In this document: positions 23,770-32,879 of the stretch, in pieces
Layout: each line of letters begins with the position of its first letter
Position numbering within the stretch: position 1 is the first letter of the stretch
Source: UBA1563 sp037440065
GTDB lineage: Bacteria > Bacteroidota > Ignavibacteria > Ignavibacteriales > Ignavibacteriaceae
Length of the DNA: 64,000 nt
Assembly (NCBI GenBank): GCA_037440065.1
Contig: JBBIUV010000015.1
Span: 124,001-188,000, forward strand
Reading direction: 5' to 3'
Made by a program: the position numbers and the translations under genes
The notes under the pieces: generated by a model
What the model was told of the DNA's origin: nothing
The model's database searches: none
What the model saw: only the letters and a program-made list of their open reading frames with translations

Positions 23770-26079
23770 ATGTTCCGGTATTCAATTCTCTACTATATAA
23801 GAAGTATTACAAGAAGGAAACTTTTCTCTTCAATAAATATTATCGGGCTGTCGTTCGGAATAGCATTTATGATTTTAATCGGGCAGTTCCTTTATTATGA
23901 ATTTAACTTTAATCATGAGATTAAAAATGTAGAAAATATTTACCGGGTGGTTGATAAAGAAAATAATAATTATAACATCGATTATAGAATGAAGGAGCAA
24001 ATTTTACAGAGTGTGCCTGGGGTAAAAAATGTCTGCGTTCTTAATCATTTTGGAATTGATGTAAATGTCGGAAATAACTTCTTTAAGTTAAAACATATGC
24101 TGGTTGTTGATCAAAACTTTTTTGATCTATTTAAATGTTCATTTATATCCGGTAATCCAAAGGAAGTTTTTAATTCGATCGACAATATTGTGCTAACCGA
24201 GAAAACAGCAAAAAACATTTTCGGTACTATCAATGTTGTAGGTAAAACTCTTCGGCTCAACCATGAATACGACATGATAATAACCGGTGTTATTAAAAAC
24301 CTACCGGAGAATATCAGTTTTGGCGCCGAAATGTTCGTTAATGCAATGAATACTCCAAAGCAAAGACTTGTGTATAGAATGTCTTGCGTTACGTACGATG
24401 GCAAAGACGACAGTCAATGTCAATATCCGTTTAATGTTTTTGTTGAGCTTGATAAAAATGCAGATGTAGCAAAAATTGAAAAACAGATTTCTTCGTTCTA
24501 CTCAATAAATTCTTTTCGTTTCCCTAAACAAGCAGCGCTAACACCGTTTAAGACAAATTATTTCAACGCCGGCATTGAAGATTTTGATCTTCTACATGGA
24601 AATAAATCACTAATTAAGATATTATCATTAATAGGGGTTGTGATTTTACTGCTCGCAGTAATTAACTTTATAAATCTTACCACAGCATCTTACCGCTATA
24701 GAATGAAAGAAATCGGTGTTAAAAAATATTTAGGCGCCGGTCGTCTGACTTTGATAAGACAACTAATTTTAGAATCACTTTTTACATGCATTATTTCCTC
24801 CCTGTTGGGAATTCTTATTGCATTTCTATTTCTTCCTTACTTTAATCAGTTTGTAGATAAACCAATAACTTTACAAATTTTTAGTGATCCTATTTTTTTT
24901 GGTTATTTTGTTACATTTATTTTACTCTTGGGTGTTTTATCCGGATTTTTACCAGCAATGGTGCTTTCAAATATTTCTCCACTACTCCTTTTCAAATCCA
25001 CTTCAAATTTAAGAGGAACCTGTAAGGGATTTAGAGGTGTCCTCACAGCTTTTCAATTTTCCATAGCAATTATTCTAATAAGCAGTTTAATTGTTATTTC
25101 AAACCAGATTGATTTTGTAAAGCATAAAGATCTTGGATTCAATACTGATCGGCTAATATTTTTGAGAATTCATTATACTCTTATCGATAGAATTCAAGTC
25201 TTGTCAGATAAATTAAAACAGTATCACGGGATCAAATCGCTTTCTGTAACTTTTGGAATTCCAGGAGAGATAACAATGCGTAATGATAATCATGAATCTA
25301 TGGTTATTGATTCGACTTCAATGGAAACTTTTGGGTTTAAGGTTGTGAAGGGGCGGAATTTACTTCCCGGTGATATGGATAAAGCTTGTCTAATAAACAT
25401 GGCGGCTTTCAAGCGTATTAAAGATGGTGATTTTCAGAATCATAGAGTTAACGGGGCAGATATCGTTGGGGTAGTTTCAGATTTTCATTATTCTTCACTG
25501 TACACTTCTACCGGTCCTATGGCTTTATTTTATAGCAATTGGAGACCAAATAATATAACCGTGAGAATTTCGGGTTCAGTTAGCGAAACAATAAATTATA
25601 TAAATAAAACCTGGAAAGAAATTTGTCCTGATTACCCGATAGATTTGAACTTTTACGATGAACACTTTGCATCGATGTACGCAAAGGAAGAAAATTTAGC
25701 TTCCTTTGTAAGTATATTTTCTGTTTTGGCAGTAGTTATTTCTTGCATGGGAATTTTTGGTCTATCCGTATTTCAATCGGAACAACGTCTTAAAGAAATC
25801 GGGATACGAAAAGTATTGGGAGCCAGTGTTTCGGAAATTGTCATACTTCTCTCAAAGAGTTTTACGAAATGGGTAATCCTTGCAAACGTAATAGCTGTTC
25901 CGGTTTCCCACTACTTTCTCAACTTATGGCTTCAAGATTTTGCATACCGGGTAGCTATTGGTTGGTGGGTATATGTACTATCGGGAGTAATAGCGTTGGT
26001 AATCGCAGGCATAACCATAAGCTTTCAAGCAATTAAAGCAGCAACTGCAAATCCGGTTGAAAGTTTAAGGTATGAATAA
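23770..26079 (+). CDS. Second FtsX-type ABC permease
   Basis: This 769-aa permease has the same double layout as the one at 20660. There is an N-terminal anchor (FSSINIIGLSFGIAFMILIG) and a periplasmic domain. The first FtsX domain carries IKILSLIGVVILLLAVINFI and MKEIGVKKYLGAG. After another periplasmic domain comes the C-terminal FtsX domain with LKEIGIRKVLGAS. The ending ATANPVESLRYE is almost the same as in the first permease, so the two arose by duplication. The preceding ribosome binding site is AAAGGAG. It is the last gene of the efflux operon and converges on a lipoprotein hydrolase. Confidence 0.92.
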   Translation: MFRYSILYYIRSITRRKLFSSINIIGLSFGIAFMILIGQFLYYEFNFNHEIKNVENIYRVVDKENNNYNIDYRMKEQILQSVPGVKNVCVLNHFGIDVNVGNNFFKLKHMLVVDQNFFDLFKCSFISGNPKEVFNSIDNIVLTEKTAKNIFGTINVVGKTLRLNHEYDMIITGVIKNLPENISFGAEMFVNAMNTPKQRLVYRMSCVTYDGKDDSQCQYPFNVFVELDKNADVAKIEKQISSFYSINSFRFPKQAALTPFKTNYFNAGIEDFDLLHGNKSLIKILSLIGVVILLLAVINFINLTTASYRYRMKEIGVKKYLGAGRLTLIRQLILESLFTCIISSLLGILIAFLFLPYFNQFVDKPITLQIFSDPIFFGYFVTFILLLGVLSGFLPAMVLSNISPLLLFKSTSNLRGTCKGFRGVLTAFQFSIAIILISSLIVISNQIDFVKHKDLGFNTDRLIFLRIHYTLIDRIQVLSDKLKQYHGIKSLSVTFGIPGEITMRNDNHESMVIDSTSMETFGFKVVKGRNLLPGDMDKACLINMAAFKRIKDGDFQNHRVNGADIVGVVSDFHYSSLYTSTGPMALFYSNWRPNNITVRISGSVSETINYINKTWKEICPDYPIDLNFYDEHFASMYAKEENLASFVSIFSVLAVVISCMGIFGLSVFQSEQRLKEIGIRKVLGASVSEIVILLSKSFTKWVILANVIAVPVSHYFLNLWLQDFAYRVAIGWWVYVLSGVIALVIAGITISFQAIKAATANPVESLRYE

Positions 26080-26127
26080 AAAAGGAAGTTGTGTTTAAAA
26101 ATTAAGTTAAGATCGTCCTGAGAAATA

Positions 26128-27057
26128 TTATTCTTTCTTGATCCATTTATTAATAATTTCATTTGCCTGTTTAACGGTTGATTTCCCATGTGAACCGTTT
26201 GGAATCAACGCAAATAGTTTATCTGGGTGTTTCCAATTTTCATAAATTAAATCGCATCCTTTTTTATCAACGATATTATCCTTCTCGCCATAAATTATCA
26301 ATAGCGGATAATTTGCGGACTTGGAATAATCAATCATTGAATCCATTATCTTTTTTGACTCGATCATCATATACATGCTAAAATACTTTACCAATAGCGG
26401 ATCATTTATTCTTGATTCCGATTCTTTTCTGTCTTCTTCGTTCTCAATCTTTGTAGGGTCACCTGCCATATTAACCACGGGAGTGTGATTTGCAAAAAGA
26501 TAATAACATGCATATTTAATATATTCACCAAAACTTGGCGACATACCTTTAGCAGCTTTTTGAATATAAGGTGGGTTAACTAGAATTGCTCCAGCGATAT
26601 TTTGCAAATTATCTGCAGCAACTAATAAAACAGCAGTTGACATGCTGTGACCAAACAGAAATACTTTATGTTGTTTCGAACCATAGTCTTTATCGTTTCT
26701 AATAATCTCATAATGGTCGTTTATGAAATCATTGAAATTTGAAATATCGCCGCGTGTTCCGTCTGAATATCCGGTTCCGCGGGGATGAATAACAACAACT
26801 CTATTTTCGTTATTTGATAAGAGTTCAATTAGATCCTTTTCACTAGTATGATTTATTCCTGTAATACTGGAGATGATGAAAATTGTGGACTTGTAATTCT
26901 CTATTGGCTTATAATCAAAGATAAACAATTGAAGTCCATCTCTAACTTCAATAAAACTACATTCGCTTTGATCAATAATTTCCGGCTTAGCAAAATTTTT
27001 CATCGACGTACAAGAAAAAGACGTTAATAAAATTAAAAACGTGAACAAATATTTCAT
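26128..27057 (-). CDS. Alpha/beta-hydrolase lipoprotein (S33-like)
   Basis: The 309-aa protein begins with a lipoprotein signal (FLILLTSFSC, lipidated Cys16), so it should sit on the periplasmic face of a membrane. The hydrolase core shows the nucleophile elbow FGHSMS with Ser138, the strand HPRGTGYSDG near the oxyanion region, an acidic residue in IIYGEKDNIVD and a histidine in NGSHGKS. It resembles serine aminopeptidase or monoglyceride-lipase type enzymes. The substrate cannot be told. It lies downstream of the LytTR gene at 27284 with a 226-bp spacer holding a hairpin, so it may have its own promoter. Confidence 0.85.
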   Translation of the reverse strand: MKYLFTFLILLTSFSCTSMKNFAKPEIIDQSECSFIEVRDGLQLFIFDYKPIENYKSTIFIISSITGINHTSEKDLIELLSNNENRVVVIHPRGTGYSDGTRGDISNFNDFINDHYEIIRNDKDYGSKQHKVFLFGHSMSTAVLLVAADNLQNIAGAILVNPPYIQKAAKGMSPSFGEYIKYACYYLFANHTPVVNMAGDPTKIENEEDRKESESRINDPLLVKYFSMYMMIESKKIMDSMIDYSKSANYPLLIIYGEKDNIVDKKGCDLIYENWKHPDKLFALIPNGSHGKSTVKQANEIINKWIKKE

Positions 27058-27110
27058 TTCTGTTTTGTAAAGAAATTTCTTTCAAATTATTACGTTATTT
27101 TTTCGATTCA

Positions 27111-27133
27111 TCCCTGCGGTAAGACCGCAGGGA
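27111..27133. terminator. GC-rich hairpin downstream of the LytTR gene
   Basis: TCCCTGCGGT (27111-27120) and ACCGCAGGGA (27124-27133) form a perfect 10-bp stem with a 3-nt loop. The following T-rich stretch is on the plus strand, so on the minus strand it may act as a roadblock or a processing site rather than a classical terminator. Confidence 0.55.
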
Positions 27134-27283
27134 GTTTTCTTGTCCTATTAAGCGATGCATTGACAATGCAGATTTACACCCCCTATTATCTTCTCTCCCA
27201 CACATGCATGTTTCACTCAGAAGGGATTAAGTATACACCGTTTCTCTGCATCAATCCATCAATCAAACTAATTCAGTAACCTG

Positions 27284-28045
27284 TCATCTTCCAAGCCACT
27301 TCTTGAATGCCGGTACTTTTTCACGGCTGATGAGTATTTCGCCAACTTTTTCTTCTTGTGCTATCTTCACTCTCAGTCTGCTTGATGAATACGCTACGAT
27401 ATCTGTTATGGAATTGATATTGATAATCATCTGCCTATTTACTCTAAAGAATTGCTGTGGGTCGAGAAATATTTCAAGTTGTTCCATTGAATATTCCGTA
27501 TCGTAACGGTTTCCCGATTTAGTGGTAAAGAATGTGTTCCTTTCTATTATGTAGAAACAAACAATATCGTTAACGGCTATTGATTTGCAATGCTCTCCAA
27601 TCTTAACAAAAAAACGAGATTTGTATCCTTTTCCCAATTGTTTTTGTAATTGATTGAATATTTGCTCGTCAATTGGTTTGGTGGAAGCAGCAAAAAGGTT
27701 TTTGAATTTGTTAAGTGCCTCCTCTAACGCTTCTTTTGTAATGGGCTTTAAGAGATAATCGACACTGTTGACTTTAAATGCACGAATGGCGTACTCGTCA
27801 TAAGCGGTGGTAAAAATAATGGGGGTGGAAATCTTCACCGATTCGAAAATCTCAAAACAAATTCCGTCATCTAATTGAATATCCATCAACACCAAATCTG
27901 GGTTTTCGTTCTTCAGAAACCAATTGATAGAATGCTCAACTGTTTCGAGCACTCCAGAAACGATATTAGATGGAGAAATGCTTTTCAGCAAGCGACGTAA
28001 TTTGTCAGCTGCGGGTTTTTCATTTTCAATAATTAATACATTCAT
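27284..28045 (-). CDS. LytTR-family response regulator
   Basis: The 253-aa protein has an N-terminal receiver with phospho-acceptor Asp55 (LVLMDIQLDDG), the TAYDEYAIRAF switch segment and the DYLLKPI lysine. A C-terminal LytTR DNA-binding domain follows, with FFVKIGEHCKSIAVNDIVCFY and FFRVNRQMIININSI. It is encoded 3 bp after its partner kinase gene (28049-29125) and should activate or repress genes through paired direct repeats. Its targets are not obvious from this window. Confidence 0.94.
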   Translation of the reverse strand: MNVLIIENEKPAADKLRRLLKSISPSNIVSGVLETVEHSINWFLKNENPDLVLMDIQLDDGICFEIFESVKISTPIIFTTAYDEYAIRAFKVNSVDYLLKPITKEALEEALNKFKNLFAASTKPIDEQIFNQLQKQLGKGYKSRFFVKIGEHCKSIAVNDIVCFYIIERNTFFTTKSGNRYDTEYSMEQLEIFLDPQQFFRVNRQMIININSITDIVAYSSSRLRVKIAQEEKVGEILISREKVPAFKKWLGR

Positions 28046-28048
28046 GTT

Positions 28049-29125
28049 TTATACAACCAACGGAAGTGTTACAATAAATTCTTTCTCATTTTCAACAACT
28101 GTCATATTTCTATTCGTAATCAAACGTGTTCGCTCGGCCAAATTTTTTAATCCAATGCGTGCCGAATCTCCTACTGTTGCTTTTCGCTGGAGATTGTTTT
28201 TTACACTAATGCAATTATCATGCTCCTCACTTATCTCAATTTTCAGTGGATGCTCTCTCGTTGCAAGGTTATGCTTCAATACATTTTCGACGAGTATTTG
28301 CAATGATATAGGAAGTATTTTGTATTTCTCCGCATTCTTTATAGAAAATATAAGTTCTATTTTTTCCTCATCTCTAATTTTGTGAAGATAAAAATAATTG
28401 CGCGCGAATTCGATTTCTGAAGTTAGAAGAACAAGCTCGGCCTCCTTATGTTCCAAAATGTACCGGTAGATAGAAGAAAATTTATTGATGAATGTTTCGG
28501 CAAGTTCCGGCGCTGTGGAAAGGAAAGACGAGAGTGTATTCAGTGAGTTGAACAGAAAATGGGGATTCACCTGATTGTTTAACGTTTGATATTTAAAAAT
28601 CAACTGCTCCTCTCTCAGTTTTTGTTCTCGCTCTATCGCTCTCGTCCATAACACATAAAAAAATATTAAGGTGATGACCAATAACCAGAGCATCAAATTT
28701 GCAGAAGGAGCGCTCAGCTCATATTTCAACAAGTGAGGAAAGAATTCCGTTAGGTTACGTCCTTGAACTAAGAACCAGACAAATGTACCCAGAGTAATGG
28801 AAAGCTGAGCAAAGACATATACTCCAGCATAAAATAACAGCAATGCAGGAATTACTTGCCGGAAGGAGTGTGGTTTTTTTTCGATGTATTTGAAAAAAAC
28901 GAGAAATGCTAAAAAGGTGGTTGCGGTACCCAAAAGCAGCATAATGAAAAAAACTAAAATGGTTTCCGGTACGAATGGTGTACCGGTTTGCCGCCATTTA
29001 GTATACATCGCAATGCCGGCGCAGAAGAAAATGTTGAATATGGCTGAATAAATGAGAGCCCGCTTGTGTTTATTCTCAATTTGCATAGGCGATTTTATAA
29101 TCCGTTGTTCCATAAGGATAATCAT
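28049..29125 (-). CDS. LytS/YehU-like membrane sensor histidine kinase
   Basis: The 358-aa kinase has four hydrophobic segments in the first 150 residues and no extracytoplasmic sensor domain. It then has a short coil and a His_kinase domain with NNQVNPHFLFNSLNTLSSF, where the histidine in NPHFLFN is the phospho-acceptor. The ATPase part contains ILVENVLKHNLA and the IGLKNLAERTRLI G-box. The first ATG (29125) and an ATG four codons later are both possible. It is co-transcribed with the LytTR gene and with the upstream lipoprotein gene. Confidence 0.92.
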   Translation of the reverse strand: MIILMEQRIIKSPMQIENKHKRALIYSAIFNIFFCAGIAMYTKWRQTGTPFVPETILVFFIMLLLGTATTFLAFLVFFKYIEKKPHSFRQVIPALLLFYAGVYVFAQLSITLGTFVWFLVQGRNLTEFFPHLLKYELSAPSANLMLWLLVITLIFFYVLWTRAIEREQKLREEQLIFKYQTLNNQVNPHFLFNSLNTLSSFLSTAPELAETFINKFSSIYRYILEHKEAELVLLTSEIEFARNYFYLHKIRDEEKIELIFSIKNAEKYKILPISLQILVENVLKHNLATREHPLKIEISEEHDNCISVKNNLQRKATVGDSARIGLKNLAERTRLITNRNMTVVENEKEFIVTLPLVV

Positions 29126-29128
29126 TTA

Positions 29129-29980
29129 TTAATTAATTTTCTTAAAAGTAATTTCACGTTGAAGGTTTAATCGCTGTTCATAGTTATTTGATTTCAGAGT
29201 CATTTTAAAGATAACATCTTCATACATTGTAGCATACTCAATATGCTTATCAGTTAATGAAACCCAAACATCTCCCCAGTATAAAGAGCGTCCATTGAGT
29301 TTCATAACATCCGTATTAGCATCAATAGTGTTATACATTGCCTGATAGTGAATGACGGCGCATTTTTCATTATTTCTTTTTGAGACGCCTGTCCAACACA
29401 GACTTAAATATTGATTGGTAAAATTAACATAGTTTTCAATATCAACTCGTTGGTTCTGAAAAAAAGCCGGGAGAAATACTTCATTAAATTTTAAACTATC
29501 GAAATACATCCAACCGTACGTTTCAATGCCAACGCCGTCTTGTACAAACCACCGGATAAGATCAACATGTTGTTGTGGGAAATTTTTGTAGAATTCCTGT
29601 TTTACAAAATTATCTCCATCAATTTTATACTTTAGTCCGTTCAACTCCGGTATTTGTCGCATTACGCCAAGGGTATCCATTAAATTTTTCATTTGAACAT
29701 CGTTCCATCTCACGGAACCATCTTCTAATCCTCTTGTGTAAAGTGCTTTTACGAAATTATTGTTTAGCAAGGCTCCGTCGATATCTCTATTATTCCAGCG
29801 GAGAGATACTTCATAAGTTTGGGGAGTGCGGTTATCCAGTGTTAAATTCTTCGGCAGCTCGATTAAATAATCTTCATTCTCAGTTTGTGTAACATTCTTA
29901 CATGAAGAAAGTACAATACATGTAAGGCAGAAAAGTACCGGTGAAAGAAACCGGAAGAAATATGATCGTGTGTGTTTCAT
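29129..29980 (-). CDS. Lipoprotein of unknown function linked to a LytS/LytTR pair
   Basis: The start is taken at 29980, where AAAGGA lies 9 nt upstream; an in-frame ATG at 29998 is less likely. The 283-aa product begins MKHTRSYFFRFLSPVLF and has a lipobox VLSSC. The mature part is mixed alpha/beta with many aromatic residues and no domain I recognise. It is the first gene of the operon that continues into the sensor kinase 3 bp later, so it could be a sensory or regulated accessory protein. No catalytic motif is seen. Confidence 0.75.
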   Translation of the reverse strand: MKHTRSYFFRFLSPVLFCLTCIVLSSCKNVTQTENEDYLIELPKNLTLDNRTPQTYEVSLRWNNRDIDGALLNNNFVKALYTRGLEDGSVRWNDVQMKNLMDTLGVMRQIPELNGLKYKIDGDNFVKQEFYKNFPQQHVDLIRWFVQDGVGIETYGWMYFDSLKFNEVFLPAFFQNQRVDIENYVNFTNQYLSLCWTGVSKRNNEKCAVIHYQAMYNTIDANTDVMKLNGRSLYWGDVWVSLTDKHIEYATMYEDVIFKMTLKSNNYEQRLNLQREITFKKIN

Positions 29981-30139
29981 GGAATTTATTCCTTTCAATA
30001 TTGATTTTTTAAAAGTATTTCAAATGAACACCGAAAAAATACAATTGAATGTTTGCTGCAGTAAAAAATAGTTGCAGAAAGAAGGATTAAGTACGCTAAA
30101 GTGTTATTTAATCAGTCTGAACCGTTATTCAAAAGTTTT

Positions 30140-30583
30140 TCATCGATAGTCTTTATCTTTTCCCCATCCCAATAACCAGTTTGCAATCACTCCAGCAATG
30201 GTCATAACTGTTACACTACAAGCATAATCAACAAATACACTTACTGTAGAAAAATGGTTTGACGAGGCATATATTCCAAAATTCACCGAACCCCAAAAAA
30301 GCAAGGAAAAAATAAAACCATATTTTAAACCAGAATAAAATGATTTAGCACCCGACCACTTCATTACTAGAGTGATTAGAAAACCCATCGAAAAAGAAGT
30401 GACCACCATTGCCCACACTATTAGTTGATCAAGGGGGCGACTAAGTTGTTTCGAAAATTCTTCCGATACAGCTGGATATGCATGATAGATATCTTTTAAT
30501 ATAAATATATAAGCTGCAGTATGAAGCAATAGATTAACTATTGTTACAATTAAACCGGTTACCAGAAATTTTTTGTTTATCAT
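30140..30583 (-). CDS. Four-helix membrane protein of unknown function
   Basis: The 147-aa protein has four hydrophobic segments: FLVTGLIVTIVNLLLHTAAY, LIVWAMVVTSFSMGFLITLV, YGFIFSLLFWGSVNFGIY and VTVMTIAGVIANWLLGWG. The layout resembles DUF1761-like small membrane proteins, but I cannot assign a family. It lies 3 bp after a DUF5808 gene, in the run that starts with the S41 peptidase gene. Confidence 0.75.
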   Translation of the reverse strand: MINKKFLVTGLIVTIVNLLLHTAAYIFILKDIYHAYPAVSEEFSKQLSRPLDQLIVWAMVVTSFSMGFLITLVMKWSGAKSFYSGLKYGFIFSLLFWGSVNFGIYASSNHFSTVSVFVDYACSVTVMTIAGVIANWLLGWGKDKDYR

Positions 30584-30586
30584 ATA

Positions 30587-30775
30587 TTATATCTTTTTAA
30601 TATTACTTATCATGATCGCAAAAATTGAAATACCTATAATGATCAAATAAGAAAATGGATTAGCAAAATTTAATGTCCAACCCATCAATCGATTTCTCTT
30701 TGGAACAAAGATTCGACGATCTTTTCGATCATAATAAAATATTCCCCATTTATATTTCCTCAATTCATCACTCAT
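30587..30775 (-). CDS. Small DUF5808-like membrane protein
   Basis: The 62-aa product has the DUF5808-type pattern YKWGIFYYDRKDRRIFVPKR followed by MGWTLNFANP and one C-terminal membrane helix (SYLIIIGISIFAIMI). It lies 5 bp after the S41 peptidase gene and 3 bp before another small membrane protein gene, and is probably translated with them. The function of the family is unknown. Confidence 0.75.
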   Translation of the reverse strand: MSDELRKYKWGIFYYDRKDRRIFVPKRNRLMGWTLNFANPFSYLIIIGISIFAIMISNIKKI

Positions 30776-30780
30776 AATGT

Positions 30781-31815
30781 TTATTCTTTGCCCAATTTAT
30801 TTTTCAAAAGATTTAGTGCATAGTCAAATACAGGATCTTTTCCACTGTTAACGCTACTTAGATCCCATTTTACGGTTACTTGCGGAGGAATACCTCTCGA
30901 CTCAACAATACTTGTATCGGTATCATAAATTAATTGATCTGAAATCGTATAGGTTGTTCCATTTGATAAACTAAATTGTCTGCTATTGCTTAATCCTCCG
31001 CCGGTTGTATCACCTATTGTGATGCAGTTCGGCAGCTTTGTCATACCGGCTGCAAAAATCTCCGAAGTACTATAGCATCCTCTTCCTGTTAATAAAATAA
31101 TTGGTTTAGTAAATTGCCAGTAGCCTTGCTTTGGATATTCAATCGGAACCATTGGAGTGAAATCGCTATGTTTCTCTCCGTTGCGAAGTTGTATATAACC
31201 GCAATTAAAAGTGTTTGCAACAAATCTTCCGCCAATACTTCCCGCAAGCGGACCATATCCGCCGCCATTCATGCGAATATCAAAAATAATTCCTTTGCAA
31301 TTTTTCATACTGTCCATTGCCGCATCAAAAGCCTGTAATGATACTTGATCTTTGTTCCAGCTTAAAACTGCTATGTATCCGATTGAATCTTGTTTAAACC
31401 ATCCCCAAGAAGAACTTTGTTGATGCCAGCGATATTTAGAAAGATAATTTTGCCAAACCGCTCTATTCCAATTAACTGTATAGGAAGGGAAAAAAGGTTG
31501 AACAAACTGTCCATCTTTCTTCGTTATCCTAACGTGAACATCCTTTAACTGCGCAAGCATATTTTTCATATTATTTATGAAATCATCGTAGTTAGTAATT
31601 TTTGCTATCTGGGAGGCATAAGTGTTGTGCAGTGCCGTCCAATCAATTTGTTTATAATTGAAAAAGACATAATGAGCATCAAAATTTTTCCAAATAGATT
31701 CAAAGTCGGCAGAATAAATCCCTTCACTATTTTGGTTAGGAGATATCGGATCATCTTTTTTATCGCAGCCAATAAAGCCAACCATTAATAAAACAAATAA
31801 AACAAGTTTTTTCAT
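30781..31815 (-). CDS. S41-family peptidase lipoprotein
   Basis: The start is set at 31815, with AGAAAGG just upstream; the in-frame ATG at 31839 would extend the basic N-terminus. The 344-aa product has a lipoprotein signal (VLLMVGFIGC). The N-terminal tricorn-like helical domain contains YSADFESIWKNFDAHYVFF. The catalytic S41 domain follows, with DIRMNGGGYG and GRGCYSTSEIFAAGM, in which the serine before TSE is the likely nucleophile. The PDZ domain of typical C-terminal processing proteases appears to be missing. It is periplasmic and its substrate is unknown. Two small membrane protein genes follow closely. Confidence 0.85.
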   Translation of the reverse strand: MKKLVLFVLLMVGFIGCDKKDDPISPNQNSEGIYSADFESIWKNFDAHYVFFNYKQIDWTALHNTYASQIAKITNYDDFINNMKNMLAQLKDVHVRITKKDGQFVQPFFPSYTVNWNRAVWQNYLSKYRWHQQSSSWGWFKQDSIGYIAVLSWNKDQVSLQAFDAAMDSMKNCKGIIFDIRMNGGGYGPLAGSIGGRFVANTFNCGYIQLRNGEKHSDFTPMVPIEYPKQGYWQFTKPIILLTGRGCYSTSEIFAAGMTKLPNCITIGDTTGGGLSNSRQFSLSNGTTYTISDQLIYDTDTSIVESRGIPPQVTVKWDLSSVNSGKDPVFDYALNLLKNKLGKE

Positions 31816-31859
31816 AATTTTAACCTTTCTAATAATCATAACATCACATTGATTTAAGC

Positions 31860-32807
31860 TTAAGTTTTGTGGAGGTGTTCCAACGTTATTACAACATTTC
31901 CTTTTTTGTGACCTTTATCGACATACCTATGTGCTTCTCTTATTTCTTCAAAAGGATAGCGTTTGTCGATTATAGATTTAAGTTTTCCCGCCTGGCACAG
32001 ATCTTTGAGATAGATCAGATCTTCTATCTTTAAGACGATATTGCCTGAGGGGGCTAAAGCGCTTAAATAGATTCCCAATTTCGTAAGCGATTTTTTCCGC
32101 TTTGAAGATGGAATCTTTCCAACCGCATCAAAGATTACATCATAAGCAACACTGCCTTCTGTAAAATCTTCTTGTGTGTAATCGATAACTTTATCGGCCC
32201 CAACAGATTTCACCAATGCCAAATTTGTCGTGCTACACACTCCTGTCACTTCTACTCCAAAGTGTTTAGCTATTTGAATTGCATATGTGCCGACACTTCC
32301 GGATGCGCCATAGATCAATACTTTTTGTCCCTTTTGAATATTTGCTTTTCGAAGATGGATCAATGCAGTTAATCCACCGTTTGAAACCGGCGCTGCCTCT
32401 TCGTAGGACATATTGGTTGGCTTTATTGCAAGAATTCCATTTTCGGGAATACAGCAATACTCAGCGTATGCGCCAAATCTAAATTCAGTGGACGCAAATA
32501 TTGGATCGCCTACTTTAAAACGTGTAACCTTTTTACCGATCGCTTCGATGTCACCCGCTAGTTCCATTCCAAGTATTTTTTTTCTTGGTCCTTTGAAACC
32601 CAAAATAATTCGCATCATAGGTTTGAAAAAGAAATCTATTACTGTTCCTAAACCAGGTTCTAACCGCCGAACTTTGGTATCACCTATATGTGTTGTTGTA
32701 GCATATACTTTTACCAGTACTTCATTATCCTTTGGAAAAGGTTTTTGAACTTCTTTAATCTGAAGAACTTCAGGTGGTCCGTATTTGGTGCATATAATTG
32801 CTTTCAT
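31860..32807 (-). CDS. NAD(P)-dependent MDR oxidoreductase (quinone-reductase-like)
   Basis: The 315-aa protein belongs to the zinc-independent medium-chain dehydrogenase/reductase group. It has the N-terminal GroES-like domain (YGPPEVLQIKEVQKP) and the segment GMELAGDIEAIGKKV. The nucleotide-binding motif is VLIYGASGSVGTYAIQIAK. The structural-zinc cysteines of alcohol dehydrogenases are absent. It would use NADPH to reduce enones or quinones. It is 20-odd bp from the S41 gene and 72 bp from the SDR gene, in a minus-strand run of metabolic genes. Confidence 0.9.
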   Translation of the reverse strand: MKAIICTKYGPPEVLQIKEVQKPFPKDNEVLVKVYATTTHIGDTKVRRLEPGLGTVIDFFFKPMMRIILGFKGPRKKILGMELAGDIEAIGKKVTRFKVGDPIFASTEFRFGAYAEYCCIPENGILAIKPTNMSYEEAAPVSNGGLTALIHLRKANIQKGQKVLIYGASGSVGTYAIQIAKHFGVEVTGVCSTTNLALVKSVGADKVIDYTQEDFTEGSVAYDVIFDAVGKIPSSKRKKSLTKLGIYLSALAPSGNIVLKIEDLIYLKDLCQAGKLKSIIDKRYPFEEIREAHRYVDKGHKKGNVVITLEHLHKT

Positions 32808-32879
32808 TTGTCTATCCTTATTTTGAATTTTCTAATTCCAAAACTTTTCTGATTTATTACGAGTATTCATTTTTTCGCT

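Noticed and set aside
26080..26127. Terminator between the efflux operon and the convergent hydrolase gene
   Set aside because: No hairpin can be drawn in the 48-bp gap.
27156..27170. Palindrome TGCATTG-A-CAATGCA upstream of the hydrolase gene
   Set aside because: It is a single short site without a second copy or a linked promoter, so it cannot be separated from chance in A+T-rich DNA.
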